Assembly (NCBI GenBank): GCA_046765875.1
Contig: JBKPSJ010000187.1
Location: 1 to 23,000, forward strand
Direction: 5' to 3'
Length of the DNA: 23,000 nt
Source: DASRHY01 sp046765875
GTDB lineage: Bacteria > Actinomycetota > Actinomycetes > Propionibacteriales > Kribbellaceae
Made by a program: the position numbers and the translations under genes. Position 1 is the stretch's first letter; every line of letters starts with the position of its first letter. Under the pieces are notes generated by a model. The model made no database searches, was not told the DNA's origin, and worked only from the letters and a program-made list of their open reading frames with translations. This document shows positions 15,463-23,000 of the stretch, one piece after another.

Positions 15463-18181
15463 TCACCCCGGCGCGTGCAGCCTCCGGGCGATCAGTTTGC
15501 CGATTTCCCAGACGACGAGCAGCGCGACCGCGGGCACCAGGGCCCATCCGAACTGCCCGAGGTCGAGCTGGGTGGTGCCGAGTAGCCGGCGGAAGCCGTC
15601 GAGCTGGGTGGTGAGGACGGCCAGCACGAACTCGCCGAGCGCGACCCAGTTCATCTGCTTGCTGTTGAACGTCGCCGGGGTCAGCACGCTCGCGGTCTCG
15701 CTGCGGCACTCGAAGGCGGCCACGATGAGGCAGACGGCGAAGGATGTGAATGCGATCGACGAGCCGATCTGCACATTCCCGTAGTGGCCGCCGCCCCAGT
15801 GGATGAGGCTGAGCAACCCGATCGTGATGGCCAGTCCGGAAAGGCAGACCGTGATCACCACGCCTCGCGTCAGCACGCTCTGCCCACGCGGCCGCGGCTT
15901 GAGCGCCATGAGTCCTGGCGTCTCCTGGTCGAAGCCCAGGGCGAAACCGAACGGCGCATTGACGATGAAGTGAATCCACAACACCTGCGCGGGAGTGAAC
16001 GGCTCGCCGGCCGCGATGTTGAACAGACTCGCCCCGAGGAAGGTCCGCACGAAGGCCACGAGCAGCACCAGGACGAACCGGATGTACTTCGTGAGGTTGT
16101 CGTAGATCTTGCGGCCCTGCTCGACGGCGTAGACGATCGTGGCGAAGTTGTCGTCGGACAGGATCATCCGGCCGGCGTTCTTGGCCACCTCGGTTCCGCT
16201 GCCCATCGCGATGCCGATGTCGGCGGCCTTGATGGCGGGCGCGTCGTTGACCCCGTCGCCGGTCATGGCGACCACGTCGCCGCGCTTCTTCAACGTGTCC
16301 GCGAGCAGCACCTTGTGTTCGGGGGCGACGCGGCCCACCACGCCGATGCCGTCGATCCGAGAAAGGCGCTCCGACTCCGACAGTGCGGCGAAGTCGGCAC
16401 CGAGGATCGCCTCACCGTCGATGCCCAGCTCGCGGGCGATGGCGGCGCCCGTCGTCACGTCGTCCCCCGTCACCATCCGGACCCGGATATGGGCGGCTTG
16501 TGCACTGGCCACCGCGGCCTTGGACTCAGCGCGCGGTGGGTCGACCATTCCCACCAGGCTCGTGACCTGCAGGTCGGTCACGTACGACAGCAGGTCACCC
16601 GCGGCGTCGAAGTCCGCGACCGCCAGGTCCTTGGTGGCGCCTGCCATGACGCGCCGGCCGTCGTTCTCCATGCGCTCCATGTGCTCGATCGCACGGCCGC
16701 GTAGGTCATCCGTCAAATGGAACCGCGACATCACGTGCGTAGGCCGCCGTCCCCCGGTCAAGTACAGCCGGTGCCGCACCCTTGACGTAGCACCGGACGA
16801 GCGACCCGCCGTCGGCGCCGGTCACCTGGTGGAACGTGGCCATCAGCTTGTAGGTCGGGTCGAACGGCAGGGTGGCCAGCCGCGGGTAGCGCTCACGGGT
16901 CGCCTCGACGTCCAGCCCCGCCTTGTGGCCGAGCACCAGCAGCGCCCCCTCGGTGGGGTCGCCGACGACCCGGCCGTCGACGAGCTTCGCGTCACTGGCC
17001 ATGAGATAGGGCAGGATCGCGTCCTCGATGCTGTCACTGGTGCCCGCCACGCGCTGCACACGCCCGTCCAGGCTGTAGCCGGTGCCGCTGATGGTGTAGC
17101 GGTCGGCGGGATCCACGACCTCCACCGCCGTCATCTGGTTCATCGTCAGCGTTCCGGTCTTGTCGGAGTTGATCGCCGAGGTGAATCCCAGCGTCTCGAC
17201 CGACGGAAGATCCTTGACAATCGCGCTGCGCTGGGCCAGCTCCACACTGCCCAGCGACAAGATGACCTGCGTGACCGTGGGGAGCGCCTCGGGAATGGCG
17301 GCGATCGCCAGCGAAACCGCGCTGATGAACAGCGCATCCCAGGCCTGGTCACGGGCTCGCCCGAGCACGAACATCACAATCATCGTCAGACCTGCCGCGC
17401 CCGCGATCCACAAGGTCAGGGAGTTCATCTCCCTGGTGAGCGGCGACTGCTCCTTCGCGGTGCTCGCCAGCATTCCCGAGATCTTCCCGAGCTCCGTGTC
17501 CGCACCGGTGCCCGTCACGATCATCGTCGCGCTGCCATGAGTGACCGGCGTGTTCATGAACGCCATGTTGGTCTGGTCGGCCGGGCCGAGATTTGTCGCC
17601 GGTGACGGTCTCGGCAGACTTGGCCGCAGGGACGCTCTCGCCCGTCAGCGCCGACTCATCGATCTGCAACGCGCTCGCGGTCACGATCCGGCCGTCGGCC
17701 GGCACCTGGTCGCCGGCCGCGATGAGCACCACGTCGCCGACCACCAGATCCTCGGCAGGGACCTCGGACTCGACCCCGTCGCGGCGTACCCCGGCCGTTG
17801 CCTTCATCATGGACTTCAGCGCGTTCATCGCACTCTCGGCCTTGCCCTCCTGCCGCATGCCGACCACCGCGTTGAGGACCGTCAGCGCCAAAAGCAGGAT
17901 CGCCGTACTCCACTCCTTGATCACAAAAGACACCGCCGCCGCGACCAGCAGAATGATCTGCATATAGCTGCGGTACTCATCCACGAACCGCAGCCATGGC
18001 GACTTCGGCTTCTCCTCAGGCAACGCGTTCGGCCCGTTCCGGGCAAGGAGACTCCGAGCGTCCTTGGCCGACGCCCCCGCGCAGGGTCCACGCCCACGGT
18101 CGTCGCGACCTCTTCAGCCGAGCAGGCATGCCACAGTCGCGCCTGCGTGTTAGGCAGAGAGCTTGGAGTGGTTGCAGTCAT
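15463..18181 (-). pseudogene. Type II P-type cation-transporting ATPase, three frameshifts
   Basis: The start is ATG 18181 (MTATTPSSLPNTQ), with a strong AAAGGAGG site; the end is TGA at 15463. The full span would encode about 905 residues, the normal length of P2-type pumps. Motifs survive in order: TGES actuator loop (near 17640), IPEALP in helix M4 (near 17290), phosphorylation site SDKTGTLT (near 17155), GDGVNDAP hinge (near 16250) and the C-terminal membrane helices. The reading frame changes three times: near 18075 (by a C/G run), near 17592 and near 16708, where the middle frame also hits a stop. Outside these points the protein is not degraded, so the gene is either freshly inactivated or carries sequencing errors. 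An intact version would pump Ca2+ or another cation at the cell membrane. Confidence 0.85.
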
Positions 18182-18370
18182 CGCGCGCCTCCTTTCGCAC
18201 AGTATCCGGGCGCCCGCGACGCCGCGTCGACTCTGACGACCGCGATGGCGTCCTGCCGGCGTCGGGTCAGGCACTCCCGGAATTCGATGACGCTTCTGTC
18301 AGATTTGGTGGCGCTGTAGAGCGGTCGGAGGCGGTCGAGGGCTACCGGTTCCCGCTGTCCTCGGATGCTG

Positions 18371-19303
18371 TCAACGGCGAAGCAGCGGAAGCCGGCCAGG
18401 AGCTGCTGCACGTGCATGACCTGCCTGGGGATGAACTCGGCGATGGTGAGCCCCACGACGTCGGCAACAGCGTCGAGGTCGTCCACGACGCGCCGCGCCT
18501 GGGCGCTGGTCAGCCCGTTGGGTTCCGCGCCGAGCCCGAGCACGATCTCGTTGCTGTCGACGGTGTCGACATCGAAATGGATGGCCAGGCGGGAGCAGCC
18601 GGTGCCGGCCAGCCAGTCCAGCAAGCGGCTGGGTGGTTGTGCGCAGATCGTCGGGGCTGAAGGAATGGATACCCCATTGGGCGACATTGCCGATGTCGTC
18701 GTCGGTCCACGCGTGCAACCCCGCCAGCGCGACCCGATCGGCGGGAACCGTCGCCGGCAGCAGCCGCACCACGTCGGGGTCGCCGTGACCGGTCAGCGCG
18801 GCGACCGCCATAGCATGGAACCCGGGATACGCGCTGGCCGGAGTCCCGATATCCGGGTGCGAGTCGATCCAAACGATCGCCAGCTCGTCACCATAGCGTC
18901 GGGCCAGTTCGGCGAAGGGTGCGACACTGACCGCGCACTCACCGCCAAGGGTGACGATCCGCGCCGGATCATGGGTCCGAATAACCTCGAACGCGTGGGT
19001 GAGCTGCCTGAGGATCACCTCCTTGGCCTCGATCCCGTCACGCAGCTCCGGGCCCGCATCATCCATCCCCACCGGCACGGCAACCGTCGGGCCGTCATGC
19101 GCGGGCAGCACCGCCGCCAGCACCGCCGAACCGACTGCATAACCACGGCGTGCCACCTCGAACGGGAACTCAGGCGCAAGCTCGCGCACGCTGGAGGTGC
19201 CCGCGCCCTGCCACTGCGGCCACACCAGGCGCAGCGTCACCACGCCATCGCCCCCGAGCGAAGGCCGCACCGTCTCGCTACCTTGATCCGCCGTCTTGGA
19301 CAC
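18371..19303 (-). pseudogene. Arginase/agmatinase-family hydrolase, frameshifted
   Basis: GTG 19303 (MSKTADQGSE) is preceded by GGGAGG. The frame runs through LGGECAVSVAPFAEL and IVWIDSHPDIG (the DxHxD manganese motif, near 18860) to about 18622. There an apparently extra base moves the remainder (LLDWLAGTGCSRLAIHFDVDTVDSNE, second metal motif DVD) into another frame. Returning to the first frame near 18385 would give the natural end LLAGFPLLRR at 18371, so a second indel is likely. Without it the second frame runs on to 18178 and overlaps the ATPase start as ATGA. The family hydrolyses arginine, agmatine or formiminoglutamate to release urea or a related product. All metal residues remain, so loss is recent or is a sequencing artefact. 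Confidence 0.8.
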
Positions 19304-19705
19304 GTTGACCTCCCGGCGCCGACCGTGCACTCCCGCATCGCGCCGAATCATGGCACCGTTAGAAAGGTCCCGATGGTCGAGCCGGAGCTGCCACCCAGCA
19401 AGTGAACCGGATCCGGAACGGGATCAACTGGAGCCCGACACACACACGTGGTCATCACGGTGATCACAGCCTTCTGGCTGTCGCTCCGGCTGGCTGCCAC
19501 GGTTCCGGGCCGGCTGGACTTCCTTCTGTACAAGGGTGGAGCTAAGGGGACTCGAACCCCTGACCTTCTCGTTGCGAACTCGGGGCATGCCGACCAGGGC
19601 AGGGCATTCAATTGGGCGGTGTGGTTGCGGCGAGTAGTCGCCAGCCGATGCTGGTCAGTCCGGCTGCTGTACTTCGGTGCTGTACTCGATGACCGTTGCC
19701 ACAGC
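19304..19705. other. Gene-free stretch containing a tRNA-derived att site
   Basis: About 400 bases lie between the arginase-like pseudogene and the PPOX gene. Apart from the tRNA-Ala fragment at 19537-19578 I see no supported gene. Open frames across it are shadows, one of them simply the usual translation of a tRNA 3' end. Confidence 0.5.
19537..19578 (-). other. 3' fragment of tRNA-Ala(CGC), probable attachment site
   Basis: On the minus strand the block starts with the anticodon loop TTCGCAA (anticodon CGC, Ala). It continues with the 3' side of the anticodon stem, the variable region, a perfect T arm (AGGGG-TTCGAGT-CCCCT) and the acceptor strand TAGCTCC plus discriminator A. Pairing this strand with the usual GGGGCTA would give the G3-U70 wobble pair that identifies tRNA-Ala. 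The 5' half is absent: upstream sequence does not form the anticodon stem or D arm. Such 3' fragments are left where integrative elements use a tRNA gene as their insertion site. No CCA is encoded. Confidence 0.7.
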
Positions 19706-20218
19706 TCATCGATCGGCGCGACGGCCACGGATGACCCATCGGGTGGGCGAGCCCGTGAAGTCGTCTCCGCTGAGGGCGAACACCGAGACCACCTCGATGC
19801 AAAAGCAGGCGTTGGCAGGATCACCGAAGAAGGCGACGCCGTAGCTGGTCTTGTACTTGGTGTCAGCCCAGTCGGCGAAGTTCGCGATCGCAGCTCGGTC
19901 CTGGACCGGGGCCGCGTACCCCTCGACGACGACTGGGTTCGCAGGGTCATCTGTCGTTGCGACGACGGCGGGATTGTTCGCCAGGTTCCGCGATTTGCGA
20001 GAGCGTCGACTGCAGCTGAACCAGAGGCTGTCGTCCCGCCATACTCCCCAGACGGGCGTCACGTGGGGCCTGTGATCTGGCCAGACCGTTGCGAGCCAGT
20101 AATCGTGCGAGCGGACGAGGCGGTCGGTCGCCCATCCCCACGGGAGGAGACCCGTGCCCTCGTCTGGACCGACGACTCCATACCCGGGCATGTGCGGCCG
20201 TCGCGCCGTGGGTTCCAC
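19706..20218 (-). CDS. Pyridoxamine 5'-phosphate oxidase-family protein
   Basis: About 170 residues with the split-barrel pattern of flavin/F420-binding PPOX proteins: LLPWGWATDRLVRSHDYWLATVW, then RPHVTPVWGVWRDDSLWFSCS, RSRKSRNL and VVVEGYA, ending in GSPTRWV. Members bind FMN or F420 and reduce or oxidise small molecules; the substrate is unknown. GTG 20218 is chosen as the likely start (MEPTARRPHMPGYG). GTG 20245 adds nine residues and ATG 20191 removes nine. GGGGAG directly before GTG 20218 is too close to be an ideal ribosome site. Immediately upstream (from about 20246) the sequence becomes IS-derived, so the native promoter has probably been lost. Confidence 0.75.
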   Translation of the reverse strand: MEPTARRPHMPGYGVVGPDEGTGLLPWGWATDRLVRSHDYWLATVWPDHRPHVTPVWGVWRDDSLWFSCSRRSRKSRNLANNPAVVATTDDPANPVVVEGYAAPVQDRAAIANFADWADTKYKTSYGVAFFGDPANACFCIEVVSVFALSGDDFTGSPTRWVIRGRRADR

Positions 20219-20245
20219 GCTCCCCGACGCTATCGAACGTTGCAC

Positions 20246-20423
20246 CAGCTCGCGGGATCCCGGACGAAGTCCTCACAGACAATGGCAGGCAGTTCACCGG
20301 ACGGTTCACCAAGCCCCGACCGGTGGAGGTGATGTTCGAGCGGATCTGCCGGGAGAACGGGATTGTGGCCCGTAACACCAAGCCCCGTACCCCTACCACG
20401 ACCGGGAAGGTGGAGCGGTTCCA
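20246..20423 (+). pseudogene. IS481-like transposase remnant, 5' exon of the intron-split gene
   Basis: In frame from about 20246 the sequence reads GIPDEVLTDNGRQFTGRF and ends with TGKVERF. These are the second Asp and the Glu of the DDE catalytic triad in IS481/IS3-like integrase cores (LTDNG...; GKVERFHQT). The N-terminal helix-turn-helix and the first Asp are missing: sequence to the left belongs to the PPOX gene. At 20423 the codon CAC is split by a group II intron and the gene resumes at 22859. The left truncation means this copy cannot transpose by itself. Confidence 0.8.
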
Positions 20424-20955
20424 GTGCGCCACGAGGCGCCTGGTCGTATCCCCGGTTCAGCCGGGAGGGACTCGAAGGGAGGTTCCTGGGTCTGATGGCT
20501 GACCCGATGCCGAAAGGCTGACGGGACGAGAGCATGCCAGGAAACCAGTGGCCGGGCCTAGATGTCGTGGACGGTGCGCTGGGGGACCCGCGCGATATGG
20601 CGAAAGCTTGATTGCCTGAAGCCCAATCTCCAGGAGATGGGAGTTCACATCCGCCGGAAAGACATCTGAAACCGGCGCCAGCCCTGCGGTGCGTGATGGA
20701 ACCAGCACGTCGCAACCTTCGGGGCCAGGAGCGATGCCCAGTGAGGGCATTGAAGGAGATGAGTGGGACGCCTACGTCACGCTGCCACGTGCGACCGGGA
20801 CGAACGTGGGATCGCCTACCGGGCGCGAGCCCTATGGCGACGGAGGCCCCGTGGTAGTCGCCGGAGTCACGCCCGGCCAGGGAGGACGGGAAAGCCGTCC
20901 GCAGGGCGAAGGGGGCCAGGTGATTCGGACACGCAACCGCCGGGAGGTATGCGTA

Positions 20956-22869
20956 ATGCAGAGCGCCGAAACGGTGCTGGGTGTCCTGCGTGAGCGCGGC
21001 AGGCGCGGCCTGCCGCTTGAGCAGCTGTATCGACAGATGTTCAACCCGCAGTTGTATCTGCTGGCCTACGGCCGCATCTACGCCAACCGGGGTGCGATGA
21101 CGGTCGGGGTCACACGGGAAACCGTGGACGGCATGTCGCTGGGGAAGATCGGCCGCATCATCGAGGCGATGCGCTTCGAGCGGTACCGGTTCGCCCCGGT
21201 GCGGCGGAGGCACATTCCCAAGCGCAACGGGAAGACGCGGCCGCTGGGCCTGCCGACCTGGTCGGACAAGCTGGTTGGTGAGGTGGTGCGTCTGCTGTTG
21301 GAGGCGTACTACGAGCCGACCTTCTCCGACCGGTCCCACGGGTTTCGGGCCGGGCGAGGCTGCCATACCGCGCTGCGTGAGGTGGCCAACACCTGGACCG
21401 GGACGACCTGGTTCATCGAGGGTGACGTCTCTGACTGCTTCGGGTCGCTTGACCATCAGGTCATGCTCTCGATCCTGGCGGAGAAGATCCACGACAACCG
21501 GTTCCTGCGGCTGGTGCGCAACATGCTCACTGCCGGATACCTGGAGGACTGGGTTTGGCACGAGACGCTGTCCGGCGCTCCGCAGGGCGGCGTCGCTTCT
21601 CCGATCCTGTCCAACATCTACCTGCACAAGTTGGACCAGTTCGTCGAGACAGTGCTGGTTCCGGAATTCACCCGGGGCAAGCTCCGGGCCCGGAACCTGG
21701 AATATCGCAAGGTGGAGCAGGCGATCGTGCGAGCCCGCCGGCGGGGTGACCGCGCCGAGGTGCGATCGCTCTACCGGCGGCTGCACAGCCTGCCCAGCCA
21801 GGATCCGCGTGACCCGGGCTATCGGAGGCTGCGGTACTGCCGCTACGCCGATGACACCTTGCTGGGATTCGTCGGACCGAAAGCCGAGGCCGAACAGATC
21901 AAGCAACGTCTGGCGGTGTTCTTGCGCGACGAACTGAAGCTCACGTTGTCGCAGGAGAAGACGTTGATCACCCATGCCCGCAGCCAGCGGGCCAGGTTCC
22001 TCGGCTACGAGATCCGCGTCGCGGGCAGCGACCGCAGGACACGGCGGCCGTCGGCCAGTGACCGGCGCAACCGTCGGTCGGTCAACGGGACGGTCGTGCT
22101 GCACGTGCCCAGAGACGTGATCTCGGCGAAGAGTGCCCTCTACCTGGCGCGCGGCAAACCCGCCTGCCGCAGCCCGATCGTCAACGAGGCCGACTACACC
22201 ATCGTCGGCAAGTTCGGGGCCGAGTATCGCGGCATCGTCCAGTACTACCTGCTGGCCGGTGACGTCTTCCGACTACACCGGTTGCGCTGGGTCATGGAGA
22301 CCTCGATGCTCAAGACCCTGGCCCGCAAGCACAACTCGTCGGTGAGCAAGATGGCGGCCCGCCACAAGGCCAAGATCGCCACACCGCACGGGCTACGCAC
22401 GTGCTTCGAAGCCACCATCGCGCGAGGCAGCAGGACGCCACTGGTCGCACGGTTCGGCGGCATCCCGCTCAAACGACACAAGACGGCGGTCCTCATCGAC
22501 CGCCAGCCACACCGGCCGCTCTATCCCCACAAGCAGCTGATCATACGGCTGCTCAAAGGCCGCCGCAGAACTCTGCGAGCGAACCGACAACATCGAGGTG
22601 CACCACGTCCGCAAGCTCGCCGAACTCGCAACGGGAGCGGCCAGCCCCGCATGGGCAAAGGCCATGGCCAACAAGCGTCGCAAGACCCTCGTGGTCTGCC
22701 GCGACTGCCACGACCTCATCCATGCACCGGCCGCGTCAACGCTCACGTCGTAGTCACTGGAGAGCCGGATGCTCGGAAACGGGCACGTCCGGTTCGGTGG
22801 GAGGCCGAGCGGAAAAGGACCAGCCCGCGCTGGCACCTCGCCGCTCGGCCGACCCTACCCAGACGATGA
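20956..22869 (+). CDS. ltrA: Group II intron reverse transcriptase/maturase, HNH domain out of frame
   Basis: ATG 20956 has GGGAGG eight bases upstream. The reverse transcriptase part includes KRNGKTRPLGLPTWSDK, SHGFRAGRGCHTAL, FIEGDVSDCFGSLDH, GAPQGGVASPILSNIYLH and the catalytic YADD (RYCRYADDTLLGF, near residue 300). The maturase (X) domain follows (VGKFGAEYRGIVQYYLLA...). Up to residue 535 (LLKG, ending 22560) the protein looks intact; then one extra base puts the zinc-finger/HNH endonuclease in another frame, and the present frame runs on as Arg-rich sequence past the intron end to 22869. The normal protein would end at 22753. Splicing help and reverse transcription may persist; DNA target cleavage probably does not. 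Confidence 0.88.
   Translation: MQSAETVLGVLRERGRRGLPLEQLYRQMFNPQLYLLAYGRIYANRGAMTVGVTRETVDGMSLGKIGRIIEAMRFERYRFAPVRRRHIPKRNGKTRPLGLPTWSDKLVGEVVRLLLEAYYEPTFSDRSHGFRAGRGCHTALREVANTWTGTTWFIEGDVSDCFGSLDHQVMLSILAEKIHDNRFLRLVRNMLTAGYLEDWVWHETLSGAPQGGVASPILSNIYLHKLDQFVETVLVPEFTRGKLRARNLEYRKVEQAIVRARRRGDRAEVRSLYRRLHSLPSQDPRDPGYRRLRYCRYADDTLLGFVGPKAEAEQIKQRLAVFLRDELKLTLSQEKTLITHARSQRARFLGYEIRVAGSDRRTRRPSASDRRNRRSVNGTVVLHVPRDVISAKSALYLARGKPACRSPIVNEADYTIVGKFGAEYRGIVQYYLLAGDVFRLHRLRWVMETSMLKTLARKHNSSVSKMAARHKAKIATPHGLRTCFEATIARGSRTPLVARFGGIPLKRHKTAVLIDRQPHRPLYPHKQLIIRLLKGRRRTLRANRQHRGAPRPQARRTRNGSGQPRMGKGHGQQASQDPRGLPRLPRPHPCTGRVNAHVVVTGEPDARKRARPVRWEAERKRTSPRWHLAARPTLPRR
22568..22753 (+). pseudogene. 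Out-of-frame HNH endonuclease segment of the intron protein
   Basis: This frame reads ELCERTDNIEVHHVRKLAEL, later RRKTLVVCRDCHDLIHAP, and stops at 22751-22753. ELCER supplies one zinc Cys, CRDC the later pair, and VHHV plus CHDLIH the catalytic His region of the HNH domain normally fused to the maturase. Relative to the usual GRCELCER the first Cys is replaced by Arg and one extra base follows (near 22567). It cannot be translated with the reverse transcriptase unless ribosomes shift frame. Confidence 0.75.
22762..22795 (+). ncRNA. Group II intron domain V
   Basis: This 34-base hairpin begins GAGCCGGA and ends TCCGGTTC, with a GAAA tetraloop and a small internal bulge. The AGC catalytic triad is at 22763-22765. 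Domain V is the most conserved part of group II introns, and this one has no visible defect. Domain VI follows directly: GGCCGAGCGG pairs with CCGCTCGGCC before the branch A at 22852. Confidence 0.88.
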
Positions 22870-23000
22870 AGAAGTGGCTGCGCGGACAGCCCGAGCAGCC
22901 GACCACGATCGACGATCTCCAAGCCCTGCTCGACGCATTCGTGGAGGAGTACAACGACCACCGTCCGCACCGGTCACTGGACCACCGGGCGACCCCGGCG
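22859..23000 (+). pseudogene. IS481-like transposase remnant, 3' exon (runs off the window)
   Basis: After the intron the transposase frame resumes: QTMKKWLRGQPEQPTTIDD, then a helix with EEYNDHRPHRSLDHRATPA. The YN..RPH.SL.. pattern is the classic C-terminal end of the DDE integrase core in IS481/IS3-like transposases. The frame is open to the end of the window. It is listed as a pseudogene because the 5' part is truncated near 20246. Confidence 0.8.

Larger units (their letters stand above)
20424..22858 (+). mobile_element. Group II intron inserted in an IS481-like transposase gene
   Basis: 2435 bases. The 5' end is GTGCG, the consensus GUGYG. The 3' end is CCCTAC (AY rule), with a likely branch A at 22852, seven bases from the end. 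Removing the intron restores the transposase frame exactly: GKVERF + HQ + TMKKWL. Domain V is at 22762-22795, with the AGC triad and a GAAA loop. The exon-binding sequence TGGAACC (20697-20703) lies in a short hairpin loop and pairs perfectly with the last seven bases of the 5' exon (GGTTCCA, 20417-20423). The reverse transcriptase is encoded in the domain IV position. Insertion in a coding exon with extended EBS1 pairing suggests a IIA/IIB-like type rather than IIC. Confidence 0.92.

Noticed and set aside
18178..18370. C-terminal continuation of the arginase-like protein up to the ATPase start
   Set aside because: It would make the protein far longer than the family, and the sequence is Arg-rich and unlike an arginase end. 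The other frame gives a natural end at 18371. The ATGA overlap at 18178-18181 is noted but may be chance.
19537..19610. Complete tRNA-Ala gene
   Set aside because: Only the anticodon loop to the acceptor 3' strand is present; the bases upstream do not pair as an anticodon stem and no D arm or 5' acceptor strand is seen.
20230..22104. Long minus-strand open frame (624 codons) opposite the reverse transcriptase
   Set aside because: An antisense shadow of GC-rich coding and intron sequence, with no recognisable motif; it crosses the intron border and the IS remnant.
1..23000. CRISPR array
   Set aside because: No regularly spaced repeat of suitable length was seen; the only periodic repeats are the 7-bp array at 12268 and the 18-bp duplication at 4572.

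Overview
This is a high-GC actinobacterial chromosome segment: strong G/C bias at third codon positions, GTG starts, GGAGG-type ribosome sites, and AfsR/SARP-, CGNR- and Drr-type gene families. The gene types and codon habits recall Propionibacteriales (Kribbella or Nocardioides relatives). That placement is inference and was not tested by search.

Left part (1-7140). The window opens with the 5' end of an exonuclease III gene (minus). Next comes a two-gene minus-strand unit of a CPA1 Na+/H+ antiporter and an NmrA-like NAD(P)-binding protein, then a divergent TetR-like regulator. A compact poorly characterised group follows: a protein with an HEVLEM...DP signature, overlapped by a small very acidic protein; a convergent amidohydrolase/deaminase-like enzyme; and, divergent from that, a uracil-DNA-glycosylase-superfamily protein. 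This group is the best candidate here for an undescribed functional association.

Middle part (7440-15393). A 1046-aa AfsR/SARP-type regulator (winged helix, BTAD, NTPase, TPR-like tail) converges on a DrrA/DrrB-type ABC exporter pair. Three perfect 7-bp repeats with an 11-bp period lie just upstream of drrA. This is the geometry of SARP binding sites, so the regulator may control the exporter. A drug-efflux MFS gene is transcribed away from drrA. It has a good promoter, a dyad operator candidate and a 14-codon leader ORF with its own ribosome site. It is followed by a CGNR zinc-finger regulator and a pentapeptide-repeat/DinB-like protein.

Right part (15463-23000). Two nearly full-length minus-strand genes, a type II P-type cation ATPase and an arginase-family hydrolase, are broken by at least four single-base frameshifts. 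They are followed by a 42-nt 3' fragment of a tRNA-Ala(CGC), which looks like an attachment site of an integrated element lying to its right. Beyond it are a PPOX-family flavin/F420-type protein, a 5'-truncated IS481-like transposase, and a group II intron (20424-22858) inserted inside that transposase gene three codons after its catalytic Glu codon. The intron has recognisable 5' and 3' ends, domain V, a domain VI branch A and a 7-bp EBS1/IBS1 pairing. Its reverse transcriptase has an intact YADD centre, but the C-terminal HNH domain is out of frame.
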